From: Cellulomonas fimi
GTDB lineage: Bacteria > Actinomycetota > Actinomycetes > Actinomycetales > Cellulomonadaceae
Direction: 5' to 3'
Length of the DNA stretch: 64,000 bases
Assembly (NCBI RefSeq): GCF_028583725.1
Contig: NZ_CP110680.1
Location: forward strand, 248,001 to 312,000
A model generated the notes under the pieces. That model saw only the letters and a list, made by a program, of their open reading frames with translations, was not told the DNA's origin and did not search any database. This document shows, piece after piece, positions 43,362 through 53,352 of the stretch. The position numbers and the translations under genes are program-made. Positions within the stretch are counted from its first letter, which is position 1, and every line of letters begins with the position of its first letter.

Positions 43362-44186
43362 ATGGCCAGGAACACGCCCGACTTCGTGCTGCGTCCGTTC
43401 GAGGGGCTCCCCGGTGAGCCCGACTGGGTCGCGCTCAAGGAGCTCGTCCCCGCGGCGACCGCGACCGCCCGCACCACGAAGGAGCACGGGGCGCGCGACG
43501 TCCTCGTCACCACCGTGCTGCCCACCGCCTGGCCCGCGCTGCACCGCGCGGACGGCGTCGTCCTCCTCGCGCTCCAGACGGTCGGCTCGTCGGGCGACGC
43601 GAGCCGCGACCTCGCCGCCGCGCTGCTCGAGGCCCTCGACGTCGAGCCCGGCACCGCGGTCGAGACCGTCGGCCTGCCCGGTCCCGGCCCGCGCCTCCAG
43701 GACGTGCTCGACCCGTCCGTGCCGTTCGAGGTCACGGTGCACGACTCGTTCTCCTACTGGCTCGCGCCCGACACCGAGCGCACGCCCGACCTCGTCGCGG
43801 CGATGGAGGAGGCCGACGCGGGCATCATCGACACCCGCAAGCTCGCCGCCGCCGACGCCGCCTACTGGTGCCGCATGGGCGCCCGCGAGTTCCTCCGCTG
43901 GGCGCAGCCGCACGACGAGCAGGTCGTCCTCGACGCGCTCGCCCGCCTGCACGCGCGCCGTGCGTCCGGGTTCGACGGCGGCAAGTTCGTCGGCTACTTC
44001 CGGTCCAGCGGCCTCGTCGTGCCGGTGTGGGAGCTCGCCCGCGGCTCCGAGGCCGAGGACGTCGAGACCCCGCTCGCGGCGTTCGCCCCCTCGTTCGCCG
44101 AGGCGCTCGCGTCGACCGAGCCGCTCGACGCGAACGAGCGTCGCGCCCGCGCCGGGCTCGTCGCCCGCCAGGTCACCCTCCGCTGA
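43362..44186 (+). CDS. DUF5926 family protein
   Basis: 274 residues. It begins MARNTPDFVLRPFEGLPGEP and has no recognised catalytic motif; the C-terminal half contains FSYWLAPDTERTPDLV and REFLRWAQPHDEQVVLDALA. This is an actinobacteria-specific family of unknown role, typically beside the GT2/pheA/serS block as here. The ATG at 43362 matches the family start. Confidence 0.85.
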   Translation: MARNTPDFVLRPFEGLPGEPDWVALKELVPAATATARTTKEHGARDVLVTTVLPTAWPALHRADGVVLLALQTVGSSGDASRDLAAALLEALDVEPGTAVETVGLPGPGPRLQDVLDPSVPFEVTVHDSFSYWLAPDTERTPDLVAAMEEADAGIIDTRKLAAADAAYWCRMGAREFLRWAQPHDEQVVLDALARLHARRASGFDGGKFVGYFRSSGLVVPVWELARGSEAEDVETPLAAFAPSFAEALASTEPLDANERRARAGLVARQVTLR

Positions 44187-44301
44187 CGCCCGCCGCGCCC
44201 ACGCCCGCCGCGCCGACGCCGCCCGCCGGACGGGTGTCGTCGGCGTCCCGGCCTGCGGCTCCGGGCGGGCGGTCGCCGTCCGGCTCGCTAGGCTGACGCC
44301 C

Positions 44302-45354
44302 GTGACGCGCAAGGGCGGGAAGGCCGCCGACGACCAGCCGGAGGCCGGCCCGACCGACGCCTCGACGGCCGCTGCGACCGCGCCCACGCGCACGCGTGGC
44401 CGGACGCCCGCCACCACGACGGTCGACGAGGCGACGACGCCCGCCGACACGGGTGTCGACGCCCCCGCCGCGACGTCCGACGCGCACCCCGAGGCCCCGG
44501 CCACGGGCGGTCGTCAGCGGCGCGGAGGCCGGGACGCCGGTCGCGACGCCGCGCGTGAGCCCGCGCACGACGCGCGCGAGCCGAAGCCGCACCGGCACAA
44601 GCAGCGGGTCGCCGTGATCATCCCGGCGAAGGACGAGTCCCGGCGGATCGCCGCGACGGTCCGCTCCGCGCGCGCCATCCCGCACGTCGACCTCGTGCTC
44701 GTCGTCGACGACGGCTCCGAGGACAACACCCAGCACGTCGCCCGCGAGGCCGGGGCCGTCGTCGTCCGGCACTCGCACAACCGCGGCAAGGCCGCCGCCA
44801 TGGAGACCGGCGCCGCCGTCGTCGCCATGCGGGATGCGCCCGACCGGTCGCCCCGCGTCCTGCTGTTCATCGACGGCGACCTCGGCGAGACCGCGGTCAA
44901 CACCGCACCGCTCGTCCCGCCCGTCGTCGAGGGCCACGCCGACCTGTCGATCGCGCTCCTGCCGCCGCAGCCCGGCGCCGGTGGCCGCGGCATCGTCGTC
45001 GGCGCCGCGCGCCGCGCGATCGCGTCGATGACCGGCTGGACACCCACGCAGCCCCTGTCCGGCATGCGCTGCCTCACGCGCGAGGCGTTCGAGGCCGCGA
45101 CGCCGCTCGCGCGCGGCTGGGGTGTCGAGACGGGCATGACGATCGACCTGCTGCGGCAGGGGTTCCGCGTGATCGAGGTGCCCTGCGAGCTGCGGCACCG
45201 ACCGTCGGGCAGCGACCTCAAGGGCCAGCTGCACCGGGCCGCGCAGTACCGCGACGTGCAGCTCGCGGTCAGTGCGCGTCGGGTGCGGGGGGCGGCGTCG
45301 GCCGTGCAGCAGGCGGTCGCGCCGCGGTCGCGTCCGCCGCAGACGCACCGCTGA
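44302..45354 (+). CDS. GT2 glycosyltransferase, dolichol-phosphate-sugar-type
   Basis: 350 residues. A long disordered Thr/Pro/Arg-rich N-terminus (about 1-95) precedes the catalytic domain. Motifs are VAVIIPAKDESRRIA, LVVDDGSEDNTQHV (UDP/GDP-sugar metal-binding DDGS) and LLFIDGDLGE (DxD-like). No C-terminal channel helices are present, so it is the non-processive type related to polyprenol-phosphate-mannose/glucose synthases. Start GTG 44302. Its last 86 bases overlap the converging membrane protein. Confidence 0.8.
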   Translation: MTRKGGKAADDQPEAGPTDASTAAATAPTRTRGRTPATTTVDEATTPADTGVDAPAATSDAHPEAPATGGRQRRGGRDAGRDAAREPAHDAREPKPHRHKQRVAVIIPAKDESRRIAATVRSARAIPHVDLVLVVDDGSEDNTQHVAREAGAVVVRHSHNRGKAAAMETGAAVVAMRDAPDRSPRVLLFIDGDLGETAVNTAPLVPPVVEGHADLSIALLPPQPGAGGRGIVVGAARRAIASMTGWTPTQPLSGMRCLTREAFEAATPLARGWGVETGMTIDLLRQGFRVIEVPCELRHRPSGSDLKGQLHRAAQYRDVQLAVSARRVRGAASAVQQAVAPRSRPPQTHR

Positions 45355-47782
45355 CCCCACCGTCGACGACCGCACCGCCACCGTCGGCGACCGCACCGCC
45401 ACCGGCGGGAGCGTCGGCCTCGCCCTGAGCGTCGGCCTCGCCGCGCGCGCCGACCGCGGCGGGCGTCCTCTCGTCGACGGCGACCGCCTGCGGCTCGGGC
45501 GCCTCGAGCCGCCACTGCGCCGCCGCGGCGACGAGGCACGGCACCGCGACCGCGATGCCGGTGGCGGGCACGACGATGCCGGAGTCGTTGATGAGGAACC
45601 CGACGCCGAGCCCGGCGCCGATGGCCAGCACCGCGGGACGCAGCAGCGGGACGGCGGCCTGCAGCCCCGCGAGCGGGCTGCGCGGGCCCATGAGCGCGCC
45701 TCGCCGCGGCCGGTCGCCCGCGAGCACGATCCACGTGAGCGCGATGCCGAACACGGCGAGCACGAGGTAGCGCCAGTTGGTGAGCACGCGCAGGTTGACG
45801 GACAGCTTGCGGTAGACGACGTCCCACAGCCCGCCGTCGAGGACCGTCGCGAAGAACCGGCCGAGGTGGGTGCGGTCCGCGGGCGGGCGCATCCAGTCGA
45901 GCACCGCGAACCCGCCGACGACGAGCGCGCCGACGCCGAGGATGATCGCGAGCGTCCTCCAGTGCACGCGCCGGCCGCTCACGGTGATCGCGAGCAGCGC
46001 GAACGCGAGGATCAGCGCGGGCGGGCCACCGAAGTCGGAGCCGAGACCGGGGGCGCCGTCGACGACGACGAGCAGCAGCCCGAGGCCGGCGACGAGCACG
46101 GTCGCGAGGACGCGCCGGCCGCGGCGCACGAGCGGGTCGGCGATCGCGACGGCGACGAGCAGGCCCGCCGCGGTGAGCAGCGCGAACGCCTGGTTGCTCA
46201 TGCCGTAGAACCGCGCGGCGAGCAGCCGGTGCGCGCCCATGGGCGTGTCGATGACGAGGTGCGAGCCCGTGCAGGCGTCGACGACGAGCACGCCGACGGT
46301 CACCGCGGCCACGAACCCCGCGGGTCCGAGCACCGAGCGCCGCCACGGCCCGACGAGGGCCAGCGCCGTGATGAGCGCGATCCACGCGAGGACCGTCCAC
46401 CAGAACGCCATGCGCGGGTCGGCGGCACGCCACCACGGGACGAGACCCGTGAGGAACGCCGTGATCGGCGCCGCCGCGAGCGCGAGCGACGCGATCTTGA
46501 GCGCGTGCAGCGCGGGCCGCAGGGGTCGGCGGTCGGACCGGCCCTTGCGCGTGAGGATGATCGCGGCGGCGACGAACAGCACCGCCTGCGCGAGCACCAT
46601 GCGCGTCGAGAACCCGCCGCTGACGCGCGTCACCCACTGCGCCTGCTGCTGCACGTCGAGCAGCGTCGCCATCCGCCCGGACGCGGTCACGGGACCGGCG
46701 GTCGGGACGATCGTCGCGCCCGCGAGCGCCGGCGCGTCGTCCTCGAGGTCGAGCGAGTCGAGCAGCGTCGGTGTGACGTCGACGGTCTGCACCAGCCCGG
46801 CCTGCCGGGTGGCGCCCGACGTGAGCAGGTTGCGCGCGTACTCGTCGCCGTTCGGTGCGGTGCCGAGCGCGGCGGCGAGCTGGAGCGTCGCGCGGCTGGA
46901 GTCGGCGAGCGACACCACGAGGACCGTCGCGCCGCTGCGCTCGGTGGCCCGCAGGACGGCGCCGATGCGGTCGTCGAGGGTCTGCGCCTGCGCGGACCGC
47001 GTGGGCTCGACGATCGCGCCCGGCGTCGGCAGCTCCGGGTCCGTCGGGTCGGCGATGCCGGGGATCTCGTCGCCGGGCTCCTCCTCGACCGGGGTGGACG
47101 AGCCGCGCGCGGCGGTCGCGTAACCGGGGTCGCGCAGCACGCCCGCGTCGACGACGACGAGCCGCGACGTCTGGAGCGCGTCGCGCACGGTGCGCGTCAG
47201 GGCGTTCGTGCTGCCCGGGCGGGCGAGGTGCGTGCCGACCGGGAGCCCGTCGCCGTCGGCCAGCGCGATCGCGGCACCGGGGCCGATGCCGGTCGCGGGG
47301 GTGCCGGAACCGGCGAGCAGGTCGCCGAGGAGCCCGGGGCGCGCGCCGTACGACTCGGACTCGGCGGACGACAGGTAGTCGTCCCAGCCGGGCACCTGGC
47401 CGTCCTCGCCGGGGTCGCGCAGCGAGCGGCAGGTGCGGTCGTCGGCGGGCAGGTCCGCGGCGCGCTCGCCCGACGACACCGCGAGCCAGCCGTCCGCGGG
47501 GCAGGACCGGGACGCGACGGACCGCGCGGCGACGAGACCGATGGACCCGTCGCGGGAGAGGTCCCACAGCGTCGGCGTGGTGAGCGTCGTGACGTCGTCC
47601 CAGCGCAGGCCGGTGACGCCGACGAGCACGACGGGCGCGGCGGCGGTGTCCTCGGCGGTCGGGGCGGGGGTCGCGGCGGTCGCGGTCGGGGCGGTGAGCA
47701 GCACGGTCGCGGCGGCGAGCAGCGTGCCGGCGAGCGCACGCACGCGGTGACGCAGGGCGCGCGGGCGGGCGGAGGTCGGCAC
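45269..47782 (-). CDS. Large membrane protein with alkaline-phosphatase-like ectodomain
   Basis: 837 residues: Sec signal (about 1-36), an extracytoplasmic domain of about 370 residues starting VVLVGVTGLRWDDVTTLTTP (sulfatase/phosphatase-like fold opening), then about ten helices (RMVLAQAVLFVAAAIILTRK onward). A Pro/Ala/Asp-rich tail ends the protein. The conserved actinobacterial neighbourhood (GT2, DUF5926, pheA) is kept. Catalytic metal residues are not evident, so an enzymatic claim is weak; it may flip or modify a lipid-linked sugar together with the overlapping GT2 gene (inference). Confidence 0.7.
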   Translation of the reverse strand: MPTSARPRALRHRVRALAGTLLAAATVLLTAPTATAATPAPTAEDTAAAPVVLVGVTGLRWDDVTTLTTPTLWDLSRDGSIGLVAARSVASRSCPADGWLAVSSGERAADLPADDRTCRSLRDPGEDGQVPGWDDYLSSAESESYGARPGLLGDLLAGSGTPATGIGPGAAIALADGDGLPVGTHLARPGSTNALTRTVRDALQTSRLVVVDAGVLRDPGYATAARGSSTPVEEEPGDEIPGIADPTDPELPTPGAIVEPTRSAQAQTLDDRIGAVLRATERSGATVLVVSLADSSRATLQLAAALGTAPNGDEYARNLLTSGATRQAGLVQTVDVTPTLLDSLDLEDDAPALAGATIVPTAGPVTASGRMATLLDVQQQAQWVTRVSGGFSTRMVLAQAVLFVAAAIILTRKGRSDRRPLRPALHALKIASLALAAAPITAFLTGLVPWWRAADPRMAFWWTVLAWIALITALALVGPWRRSVLGPAGFVAAVTVGVLVVDACTGSHLVIDTPMGAHRLLAARFYGMSNQAFALLTAAGLLVAVAIADPLVRRGRRVLATVLVAGLGLLLVVVDGAPGLGSDFGGPPALILAFALLAITVSGRRVHWRTLAIILGVGALVVGGFAVLDWMRPPADRTHLGRFFATVLDGGLWDVVYRKLSVNLRVLTNWRYLVLAVFGIALTWIVLAGDRPRRGALMGPRSPLAGLQAAVPLLRPAVLAIGAGLGVGFLINDSGIVVPATGIAVAVPCLVAAAAQWRLEAPEPQAVAVDERTPAAVGARGEADAQGEADAPAGGGAVADGGGAVVDGGVSGASAADATAARPPAARPTPPPAPDAH

Positions 47783-47862
47783 CGGTCAAGCCTACGGGCG
47801 CACTACCCTCGACCCCGGCGGGTGGGGTCGACGCCGCGTGGAGCGCCTGAGGAGGAGCTGTG

Positions 47863-48867
47863 ATGTCCGCACCAGGAGCGGTCGCGCCCGGGGCGTCGTC
47901 GGAGTCCTCCGGCGGGCGGCCGCGGTACGCCTACCTCGGGCCCGCGGGCACGTTCACCGAGGCGGCGCTGCGGCAGGTCGTCGGGCCCGACGAGGCGGTG
48001 TACCTCCCGCAGACCGACGTGGCCGCCGCGATCGAGGCGGTCCGGTCCGGCGGCGCCGACTTCGCGGTCGTCGCGATCGAGAGCACCGTCGAGGGCGGCG
48101 TCACGGCCACGCTCGACAGCCTCGCCGGCGGCGCGCCCCTCGTGCTGCTGCGCGAGGTGCTCGTGCCCGTCCAGTTCACGCTCGCGGCCGCGCCGGGCGT
48201 CGCGCTCGCGGACGTGCGACGCATCTCCGCGCACCCGCACGCGTGGGTGCAGTGCCGCCGCTGGCTCGCGCACCACCTGCCGGGCGTCGTGCACGTGCCG
48301 GCCACGTCGAACACCGCACCGGCCGCCCTCCTCGCGGGGCGCGCCGCCGACGGCGAGCCCACGGACCTCGGCTTCGACGCCGCGCTCGTCCCGCCGCCCG
48401 CGGTCGAGACGTACGGGCTGGTGCCGCTGGCCGAGCACGTCGCGGACAACCCGAGCGCGGTGACGCGGTTCGTCGTCGTCGGCCACCCCGGTCACGTCCC
48501 GCCGCCGACGGGCGCGGACAAGACGACGCTCGTGGTGCACCTGCCCGACAACGAGGCCGGTGCGCTGCTCGCGATGCTCGAGCAGTTCGCCGTGCGCGGC
48601 GTGAACCTCTCGCGCATCGAGTCGCGTCCGATCGGCGACGCCCTCGGCCGCTACTCGTTCTCCATCGACGCCGAGGGGCACATCACCGACGAGCGGGTCG
48701 GCGAGGCGATCATGGGCCTGCACCGCCGCTGCCCGCACGTGCGGTTCCTCGGCTCCTACCCGCGGGCCGACGCGGTCGCACCGACCGTGCACGTCGGGAC
48801 CGCCGACGCGGACTTCGTCGGGGCTCGCGAGTGGCTGCGCGCGGTGCGTGAGGGCTCCGCGACCTGA
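47863..48867 (+). CDS. pheA: Prephenate dehydratase
   Basis: About 334 residues, stand-alone type with PDT domain (YAYLGPAGTFTEAALRQVV; TSNTAPAALLAG motif near 145) and C-terminal ACT regulatory domain (VHLPDNEAGALLAMLEQFAV, NLSRIESRPIG, where ESRP binds phenylalanine). It converts prephenate to phenylpyruvate for phenylalanine synthesis, with feedback inhibition. Start ATG 47863 has GGAGGAG upstream; GTG 47860 is one codon longer. Confidence 0.95.
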   Translation: MSAPGAVAPGASSESSGGRPRYAYLGPAGTFTEAALRQVVGPDEAVYLPQTDVAAAIEAVRSGGADFAVVAIESTVEGGVTATLDSLAGGAPLVLLREVLVPVQFTLAAAPGVALADVRRISAHPHAWVQCRRWLAHHLPGVVHVPATSNTAPAALLAGRAADGEPTDLGFDAALVPPPAVETYGLVPLAEHVADNPSAVTRFVVVGHPGHVPPPTGADKTTLVVHLPDNEAGALLAMLEQFAVRGVNLSRIESRPIGDALGRYSFSIDAEGHITDERVGEAIMGLHRRCPHVRFLGSYPRADAVAPTVHVGTADADFVGAREWLRAVREGSAT

Positions 48868-48885
48868 CCGGCGGGTCGGGTCTGG

Positions 48886-49578
48886 TCAGCCGAGCGAGAC
48901 CCCCAGCACCTGCGCGACGGGCGTCGCGCCGACGTCGAGCCCGCGTGCGACCCGGTCCGCCGTCACGCCGTCGGCCGGTGCCGGGAGGTCGAGGTCGGCC
49001 GGCTCGGTGAGCGCGACCGGTCCGGACAGGCCGCGCGTCGGGTCGCCGTCGACGGGCTCGGCGTCGGAGTCCACGAGCGCACGTCCGGGCGCCGCGACGG
49101 CCGTCGTCAGCGCGTACCCGGCGGGCAGCTCCCAGCGGACCCGGTAGACGCCGTCCGGGAGGTCGTCGAACGCCGCGGTCCCGTCGGTTCCGGTCGTCGC
49201 GGCGGCGACGAGGCTGCCGTCGGTGTGGTGCGCCGGGCGGGCGTCCGCGGTCTCGAGGTGGACGACGACGCCCGACAGCGGGGCCTCGGCGGCGCCGCGC
49301 AGACCGTCGGCGTCCTCGTCCGACCATGCGCCCGTGACCAGCGCGAACGCGGGCGGCGCGACCGCGCGGTCGTCGAGCAGCATCGCCCGGTCGTCGGCCG
49401 CGGGGCCGGGGTCCGGGGCGAGGAGCACGAGGCCGAGCGCGGCTGCGGCGAGCGCGCCGACCGTCCCGAGCGCGACCGACGCGAGCGTCGTGCGATGGTT
49501 CGCGGGCGACCCGACCACGGGCACGGGCGCCGTCCGGGGCGCACCCGCGGGCGGTTCGGGGCGGCTGTCGGTGGTCAC
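48886..49578 (-). CDS. Membrane-anchored SdrD B-like domain protein
   Basis: About 230 residues from GTG 49578, which has GAGGAG 6-8 bases upstream. A short N-terminal tail and one helix (TLASVALGTVGALAAAALGL) are followed by an extracytoplasmic beta-sandwich: WSDEDADGLRGAAEAPLSGV then FDDLPDGVYRVRWELPAGY. This is the SdrD-B/carboxypeptidase-regulatory-like fold that forms rigid stalks. Probably a surface adhesion or scaffold protein; ligand unknown. It converges on pheA. Confidence 0.7.
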   Translation of the reverse strand: MTTDSRPEPPAGAPRTAPVPVVGSPANHRTTLASVALGTVGALAAAALGLVLLAPDPGPAADDRAMLLDDRAVAPPAFALVTGAWSDEDADGLRGAAEAPLSGVVVHLETADARPAHHTDGSLVAAATTGTDGTAAFDDLPDGVYRVRWELPAGYALTTAVAAPGRALVDSDAEPVDGDPTRGLSGPVALTEPADLDLPAPADGVTADRVARGLDVGATPVAQVLGVSLG

Positions 49579-49747
49579 CGTGCTCCTCGTCTGCTCCGCG
49601 ACCGCGGCGGGCCCTCGGGGGTGGGAGGCGACCGTCCGCGTCGACTGCTCTCCACGGTAGCGGCGGGAACGGACATCGGCGGAGGAGTCGGGCATTCTTC
49701 ACCACCCCGGAGCAACGACCGCCCGACCGCGGGCCGAGGGGCCGCCG

Positions 49748-50908
49748 TCAGCGCGTCGGGACGCGCACCACCAGCGCCCCGGGGTCGATCCGCGCGCTCA
49801 GCTCCGTGACGCGACCCACCACGTCGCCGTCGACCTGCACGTGGTCGCCGCCCGGCACGACGAGCCGCACCTCCTGCGCGCGGGTGTGGTCGATGCGGCC
49901 GATCTTCGCGGGCAGGTCGTTGCGGACCCCCACCCCTTGCAGCACCACCTCGCCGAGGAGCTGCGCCCAGCCCGCGATCCCCGCGCGCGTGTCGATCGCC
50001 GCGACGTCGAGCCAGCCGTCGTCGAGCTCCGCGTCGGGCAGCAGCGTGATGCCGCCCGGGAGCCGGCCGCAGTTGCCGATGAGCAGGCTGCGCAGCCGCG
50101 TCGTGGCGACCGGCTGGTCGTCGAGCCTGACGTGCACGCGCGTCCGCCGCCCGTGCAGGTGCTTCATCCCTGCGACGAAGTAGGCGATCCACCCCACGCG
50201 CGCCTTGAGCTGCTCGTCGGCGTCGGCCACCATCGCCGCGTCGAACCCGACCCCCGCGATCACCAGGAAGATGTGGTCGCGCGGCAGGTCCGTGTCGTCG
50301 GGCAGGCTGTCTGCCGCCTCCGCGACGTCGTCGTGCACGTCGGACTCCCAGCGCTGGACACGCAGCCAGCCGACGTCGATCGTCCGGTCGCGGCCCTCGA
50401 CCGCGACCCGCATCGCCGCGAGCGGGTCCGACAGCGGGATGTCGAGGTTCCGCGCCAGCAGGTTGCCCGTCCCCAGCGGCATGAGCCCCATCGGCACGCC
50501 CGTCCCGACGAGTCCCTCCGCGACCGCGCGCACCGTCCCGTCGCCGCCGATCGCGACCACCACGTCGGCCCCCCGCTCGACCGCGAGCCGCGTCTGGCCC
50601 ACGCCGGGGTCCTCGACCGTCGTCTCGAGCCAGAGCGGGGTCGGCAGCTCCTGCTCCGCGCACAGCCGCAGCACCGCCGCGCGCAGGTGGGCGACGTCGG
50701 GCTTCGAGGGGTTCGCGACGAACGCGACGAGCTGGCCGCCGCCCTCGATCTCCCGCGCCAGCCGCAGCGCCCGGGCCGACCTCGCGGCGCCGGGGGCCTC
50801 GATGCGTCGGCGCAGCTCGCGCTGCCGGACGAGGAGCACACCGACGCCGAGCAGCGAGAGGAGCGCGAGCGCACCCGCCGCGACCGCGACCCACCCCTCC
50901 CACGACAC
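49748..50908 (-). CDS. Diacylglycerol-kinase-family lipid kinase
   Basis: 386 residues. One N-terminal helix (about 6-27) precedes the catalytic domain with nucleotide-binding GGDGTVRAV (121-129) and PLGTGNLLARNL, the DAGK_cat signature. It phosphorylates diacylglycerol or a related lipid at the membrane. Conserved neighbours (pheA, serS) fit the actinobacterial order. It is divergent from serS with a 176-base gap rich in GC dyads; no T-box is present. Confidence 0.88.
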   Translation of the reverse strand: MSWEGWVAVAAGALALLSLLGVGVLLVRQRELRRRIEAPGAARSARALRLAREIEGGGQLVAFVANPSKPDVAHLRAAVLRLCAEQELPTPLWLETTVEDPGVGQTRLAVERGADVVVAIGGDGTVRAVAEGLVGTGVPMGLMPLGTGNLLARNLDIPLSDPLAAMRVAVEGRDRTIDVGWLRVQRWESDVHDDVAEAADSLPDDTDLPRDHIFLVIAGVGFDAAMVADADEQLKARVGWIAYFVAGMKHLHGRRTRVHVRLDDQPVATTRLRSLLIGNCGRLPGGITLLPDAELDDGWLDVAAIDTRAGIAGWAQLLGEVVLQGVGVRNDLPAKIGRIDHTRAQEVRLVVPGGDHVQVDGDVVGRVTELSARIDPGALVVRVPTR

Positions 50909-51084
50909 ACGGGCAATCTACGGCCCGCCCCCGCCCTGGCCCGCCCGAACACCCCGAGCACCGCCTCCCGGGCCACCGACGGACGCCACCTCCCGACCCG
51001 CGACCCGGGACCCGGGTGCTGCGGGCCGGGTGGAGCGGCGGAGGTGCGGGGCGGCGGGTGCGGGGCGGTCGGTAGAGTCGGCGG

Positions 51085-52368
51085 GTGATCGATCTGCGGC
51101 TCCTGCGGGAGGAACCCGAGCTCGTCCGGACCAGCCAGCGGCTGCGTGGCGACGACCCGTCCCTCGTCGACCAGGTCCTCGACGCCGACTCCCGCCGCCG
51201 CGCCGCCCTCACCGAGTTCGAGACGCTGCGCGCGGAGCAGAAGGCGCACGGCAAGAAGGTCGCGTCGGCGCAGGGTGACGAGAAGCAGGCGCTGCTCGCG
51301 CACGGCAAGACGATCGCGGAGAAGGTCAAGGGGCTGCAGGCGGAGGCCGACGAGGCCGAGCGGCACGCCACGGACCTGGCCCGGCGGATCGGCAACGTCG
51401 TCGAGGACGGCGTCCCGGGCGGCGGCGAGGACGACTACGTCGTGCTGGAGCACGTCGGCACCCCGCGCGACTTCGCGGCGGAGTACGGCGACGACTTCCA
51501 GGTGCGCGACCACCTGGCGCTCGGCGAGGGCCTGGCGGCCATCGACACCGAGCGCGGCGCGAAGGTGTCGGGCGCGCGGTTCTACTACCTGACGGGCATC
51601 GGGGCGCGGCTCGAGCTCGCGCTGCTCAACGCGGCCGTCGACCGGGCGCTCGCGGTCGGGTTCACGCCCGTCATCACGCCGACGCTGGTGAAGCCCGAGG
51701 TCATGGCCGGCACCGGGTTCCTCGGCGCGCACGCGGACGAGATCTACCACCTGCCCGCGGACGACCTGTACCTGGTCGGGACGTCGGAGGTCGCGCTCGC
51801 GGGCTACCACAGCGGCGAGATCCTGGACCTGACGGGCGGCCCGAAGCGGTACGCGGGGTGGAGCGCGTGCTACCGGCGCGAGGCCGGCTCGTACGGCAAG
51901 GACACGCGCGGCATCATCCGCGTGCACCAGTTCCACAAGGTCGAGGCGTTCTCCTACACGACGGTCGAGGACGCGGCCGACGAGCACCGCCGCATCCTCG
52001 GCTGGGAGAAGGCGATGCTGGACCTCGTCGAGCTGCCGTACCGCGTGATCGACACCGCGGCGGGCGACCTGGGCAGCAGCGCGGCACGCAAGTTCGACTG
52101 CGAGGCGTGGCTGCCGAGCCAGCAGCGGTGGCTCGAGCTGACGTCGACGTCCAACTGCACGACGTTCCAGGCCCGCCGCCTGGGCGTGCGCGAGCGCACC
52201 GCGGACGGCACGGTCCGTGCGGTCGCGACGCTCAACGGCACGCTCGCGACGACGCGCTGGATCGTCGCGATCCTGGAGAACCACCAGCAGGCCGACGGGT
52301 CGGTCCGCGTCCCGGAGGCGCTGCGCCCGTACCTCGGCGGGCTCGACGTGCTGGAGCCCGTGCGATGA
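51085..52368 (+). CDS. serS: Seryl-tRNA synthetase
   Basis: 427 residues, start GTG 51085. The N-terminal coiled coil (about 30-110, the tRNA-binding arm) precedes the class II core: motif 2 [17 protein letters not shown], and motif 3 [19 protein letters not shown]. It charges tRNA-Ser (and tRNA-Sec if present). It overlaps the following HAD gene by ATGA. Confidence 0.97.
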   Translation: MIDLRLLREEPELVRTSQRLRGDDPSLVDQVLDADSRRRAALTEFETLRAEQKAHGKKVASAQGDEKQALLAHGKTIAEKVKGLQAEADEAERHATDLARRIGNVVEDGVPGGGEDDYVVLEHVGTPRDFAAEYGDDFQVRDHLALGEGLAAIDTERGAKVSGARFYYLTGIGARLELALLNAAVDRALAVGFTPVITPTLVKPEVMAGTGFLGAHADEIYHLPADDLYLVGTSEVALAGYHSGEILDLTGGPKRYAGWSACYRREAGSYGKDTRGIIRVHQFHKVEAFSYTTVEDAADEHRRILGWEKAMLDLVELPYRVIDTAAGDLGSSAARKFDCEAWLPSQQRWLELTSTSNCTTFQARRLGVRERTADGTVRAVATLNGTLATTRWIVAILENHQQADGSVRVPEALRPYLGGLDVLEPVR

Positions 52369-53159
52369 GCCGCTGCACGATGGTCGCGCTCGACGTCGAC
52401 GGCACCCTCATGTCGTACGACGGCGTCATCTCCGCCGACGTGCGCGACGCGATCGCGGCGGTGCGGGAGGCCGGCGTGCACGTGGTGCTCGCGACGGGTC
52501 GTGGCGCGCACTCGGCGGTTCCGGTCGCGCGCGACCTGGGGCTCACCGAGGGCTGGGTGGTGTGCTCGAACGGCGCGGTGACGGCCCGCATCGACGGGAC
52601 GGACGAGGGCTTCGCGATCACGAAGTCGGTGACGTTCGACCCCGGTCCGGCCCTGCGGACGATCGCGATGGAGCTGCCCGACGCGCTCTTCGCGGTCGAG
52701 GACCTCGGCGTCGGATTCAAGGTGTCCGCGGACTTCCCCGCGGGCGAGCTGTCCGGGCGGGTGCAGGTCGTGCCGTTCGACGAGCTCGCGTCGACGCCCG
52801 CGACGCGCGTCGTCATCCGGGCGCCCGAGGCGAGCCCCGAGGAGTTCCACGAGCTCGTGGAGCGCGTCGGCCTGCACGAGGTCGAGTACGCCGTCGGCTG
52901 GTCCGCGTGGCTCGACCTGACCCCGGGCGGGGTGTCGAAGGCCAGCGCGCTCGAGGAGATCCGGCAGCACGAGGGCGTCGAGCCGTTCGCGACGGTCGCC
53001 GTCGGGGACGGGGCCAACGACGTGCAGATGCTGCGGTGGGCCGCGCGGGGCGTGGCGATGGGCCACGCGTCCGACGTCGTGCGCGCGGCGGCGGACGAGG
53101 TCACCGGCACGATCGAGGACGACGGCGTCGTCGCGGTCCTGCGCAGCCTCGTGGGCTGA
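52365..53159 (+). CDS. HAD-superfamily phosphatase (Cof-type)
   Basis: 264 residues. HAD motif I DVDGTL (about 10-15), motif II TGRG and C-terminal [10 protein letters not shown] (motif IV) are intact; the cap is the C2/Cof-like type between them. It likely dephosphorylates sugar phosphates or related metabolites. Translation is coupled to serS through ATGA overlap, the conserved actinobacterial arrangement. Confidence 0.9.
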   Translation: MSRCTMVALDVDGTLMSYDGVISADVRDAIAAVREAGVHVVLATGRGAHSAVPVARDLGLTEGWVVCSNGAVTARIDGTDEGFAITKSVTFDPGPALRTIAMELPDALFAVEDLGVGFKVSADFPAGELSGRVQVVPFDELASTPATRVVIRAPEASPEEFHELVERVGLHEVEYAVGWSAWLDLTPGGVSKASALEEIRQHEGVEPFATVAVGDGANDVQMLRWAARGVAMGHASDVVRAAADEVTGTIEDDGVVAVLRSLVG

Positions 53160-53261
53160 CGAGGCGCCCGCAGGCGTCGTCGCAGGTGCCGAGGGCAACG
53201 GCCACCGGCGGCTGACACGTGTGCGTTGCCCAATTGTGACCGTTCTGTCCCCGTGTGCCGG

Positions 53262-53280
53262 TTGCGAAACCCTTGCGCAA
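53262..53280. promoter_or_regulatory. Candidate LacI-type operator of the alpha-glucoside operon
   Basis: TTGCG (53262-53266) and CGCAA (53276-53280) form an inverted repeat containing the palindrome TTGCGCAA (53273-53280), in the 193-base gap before the binding protein. TTGC-rich palindromes are typical of maltose/alpha-glucoside LacI repressors; no such regulator is encoded nearby. Confidence 0.45.
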
Positions 53281-53352
53281 CGACTTGCATCGCTGGGGAG
53301 GGCGCGACGGGGTGGAGTCGCGCCGTCCGGACCATGACGACGTGGAGGTCTC

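Noticed and set aside
50909..51084. T-box or similar leader before serS
   Set aside because: No T-box sequence or specifier loop is visible; actinobacterial serS genes do not usually use one.
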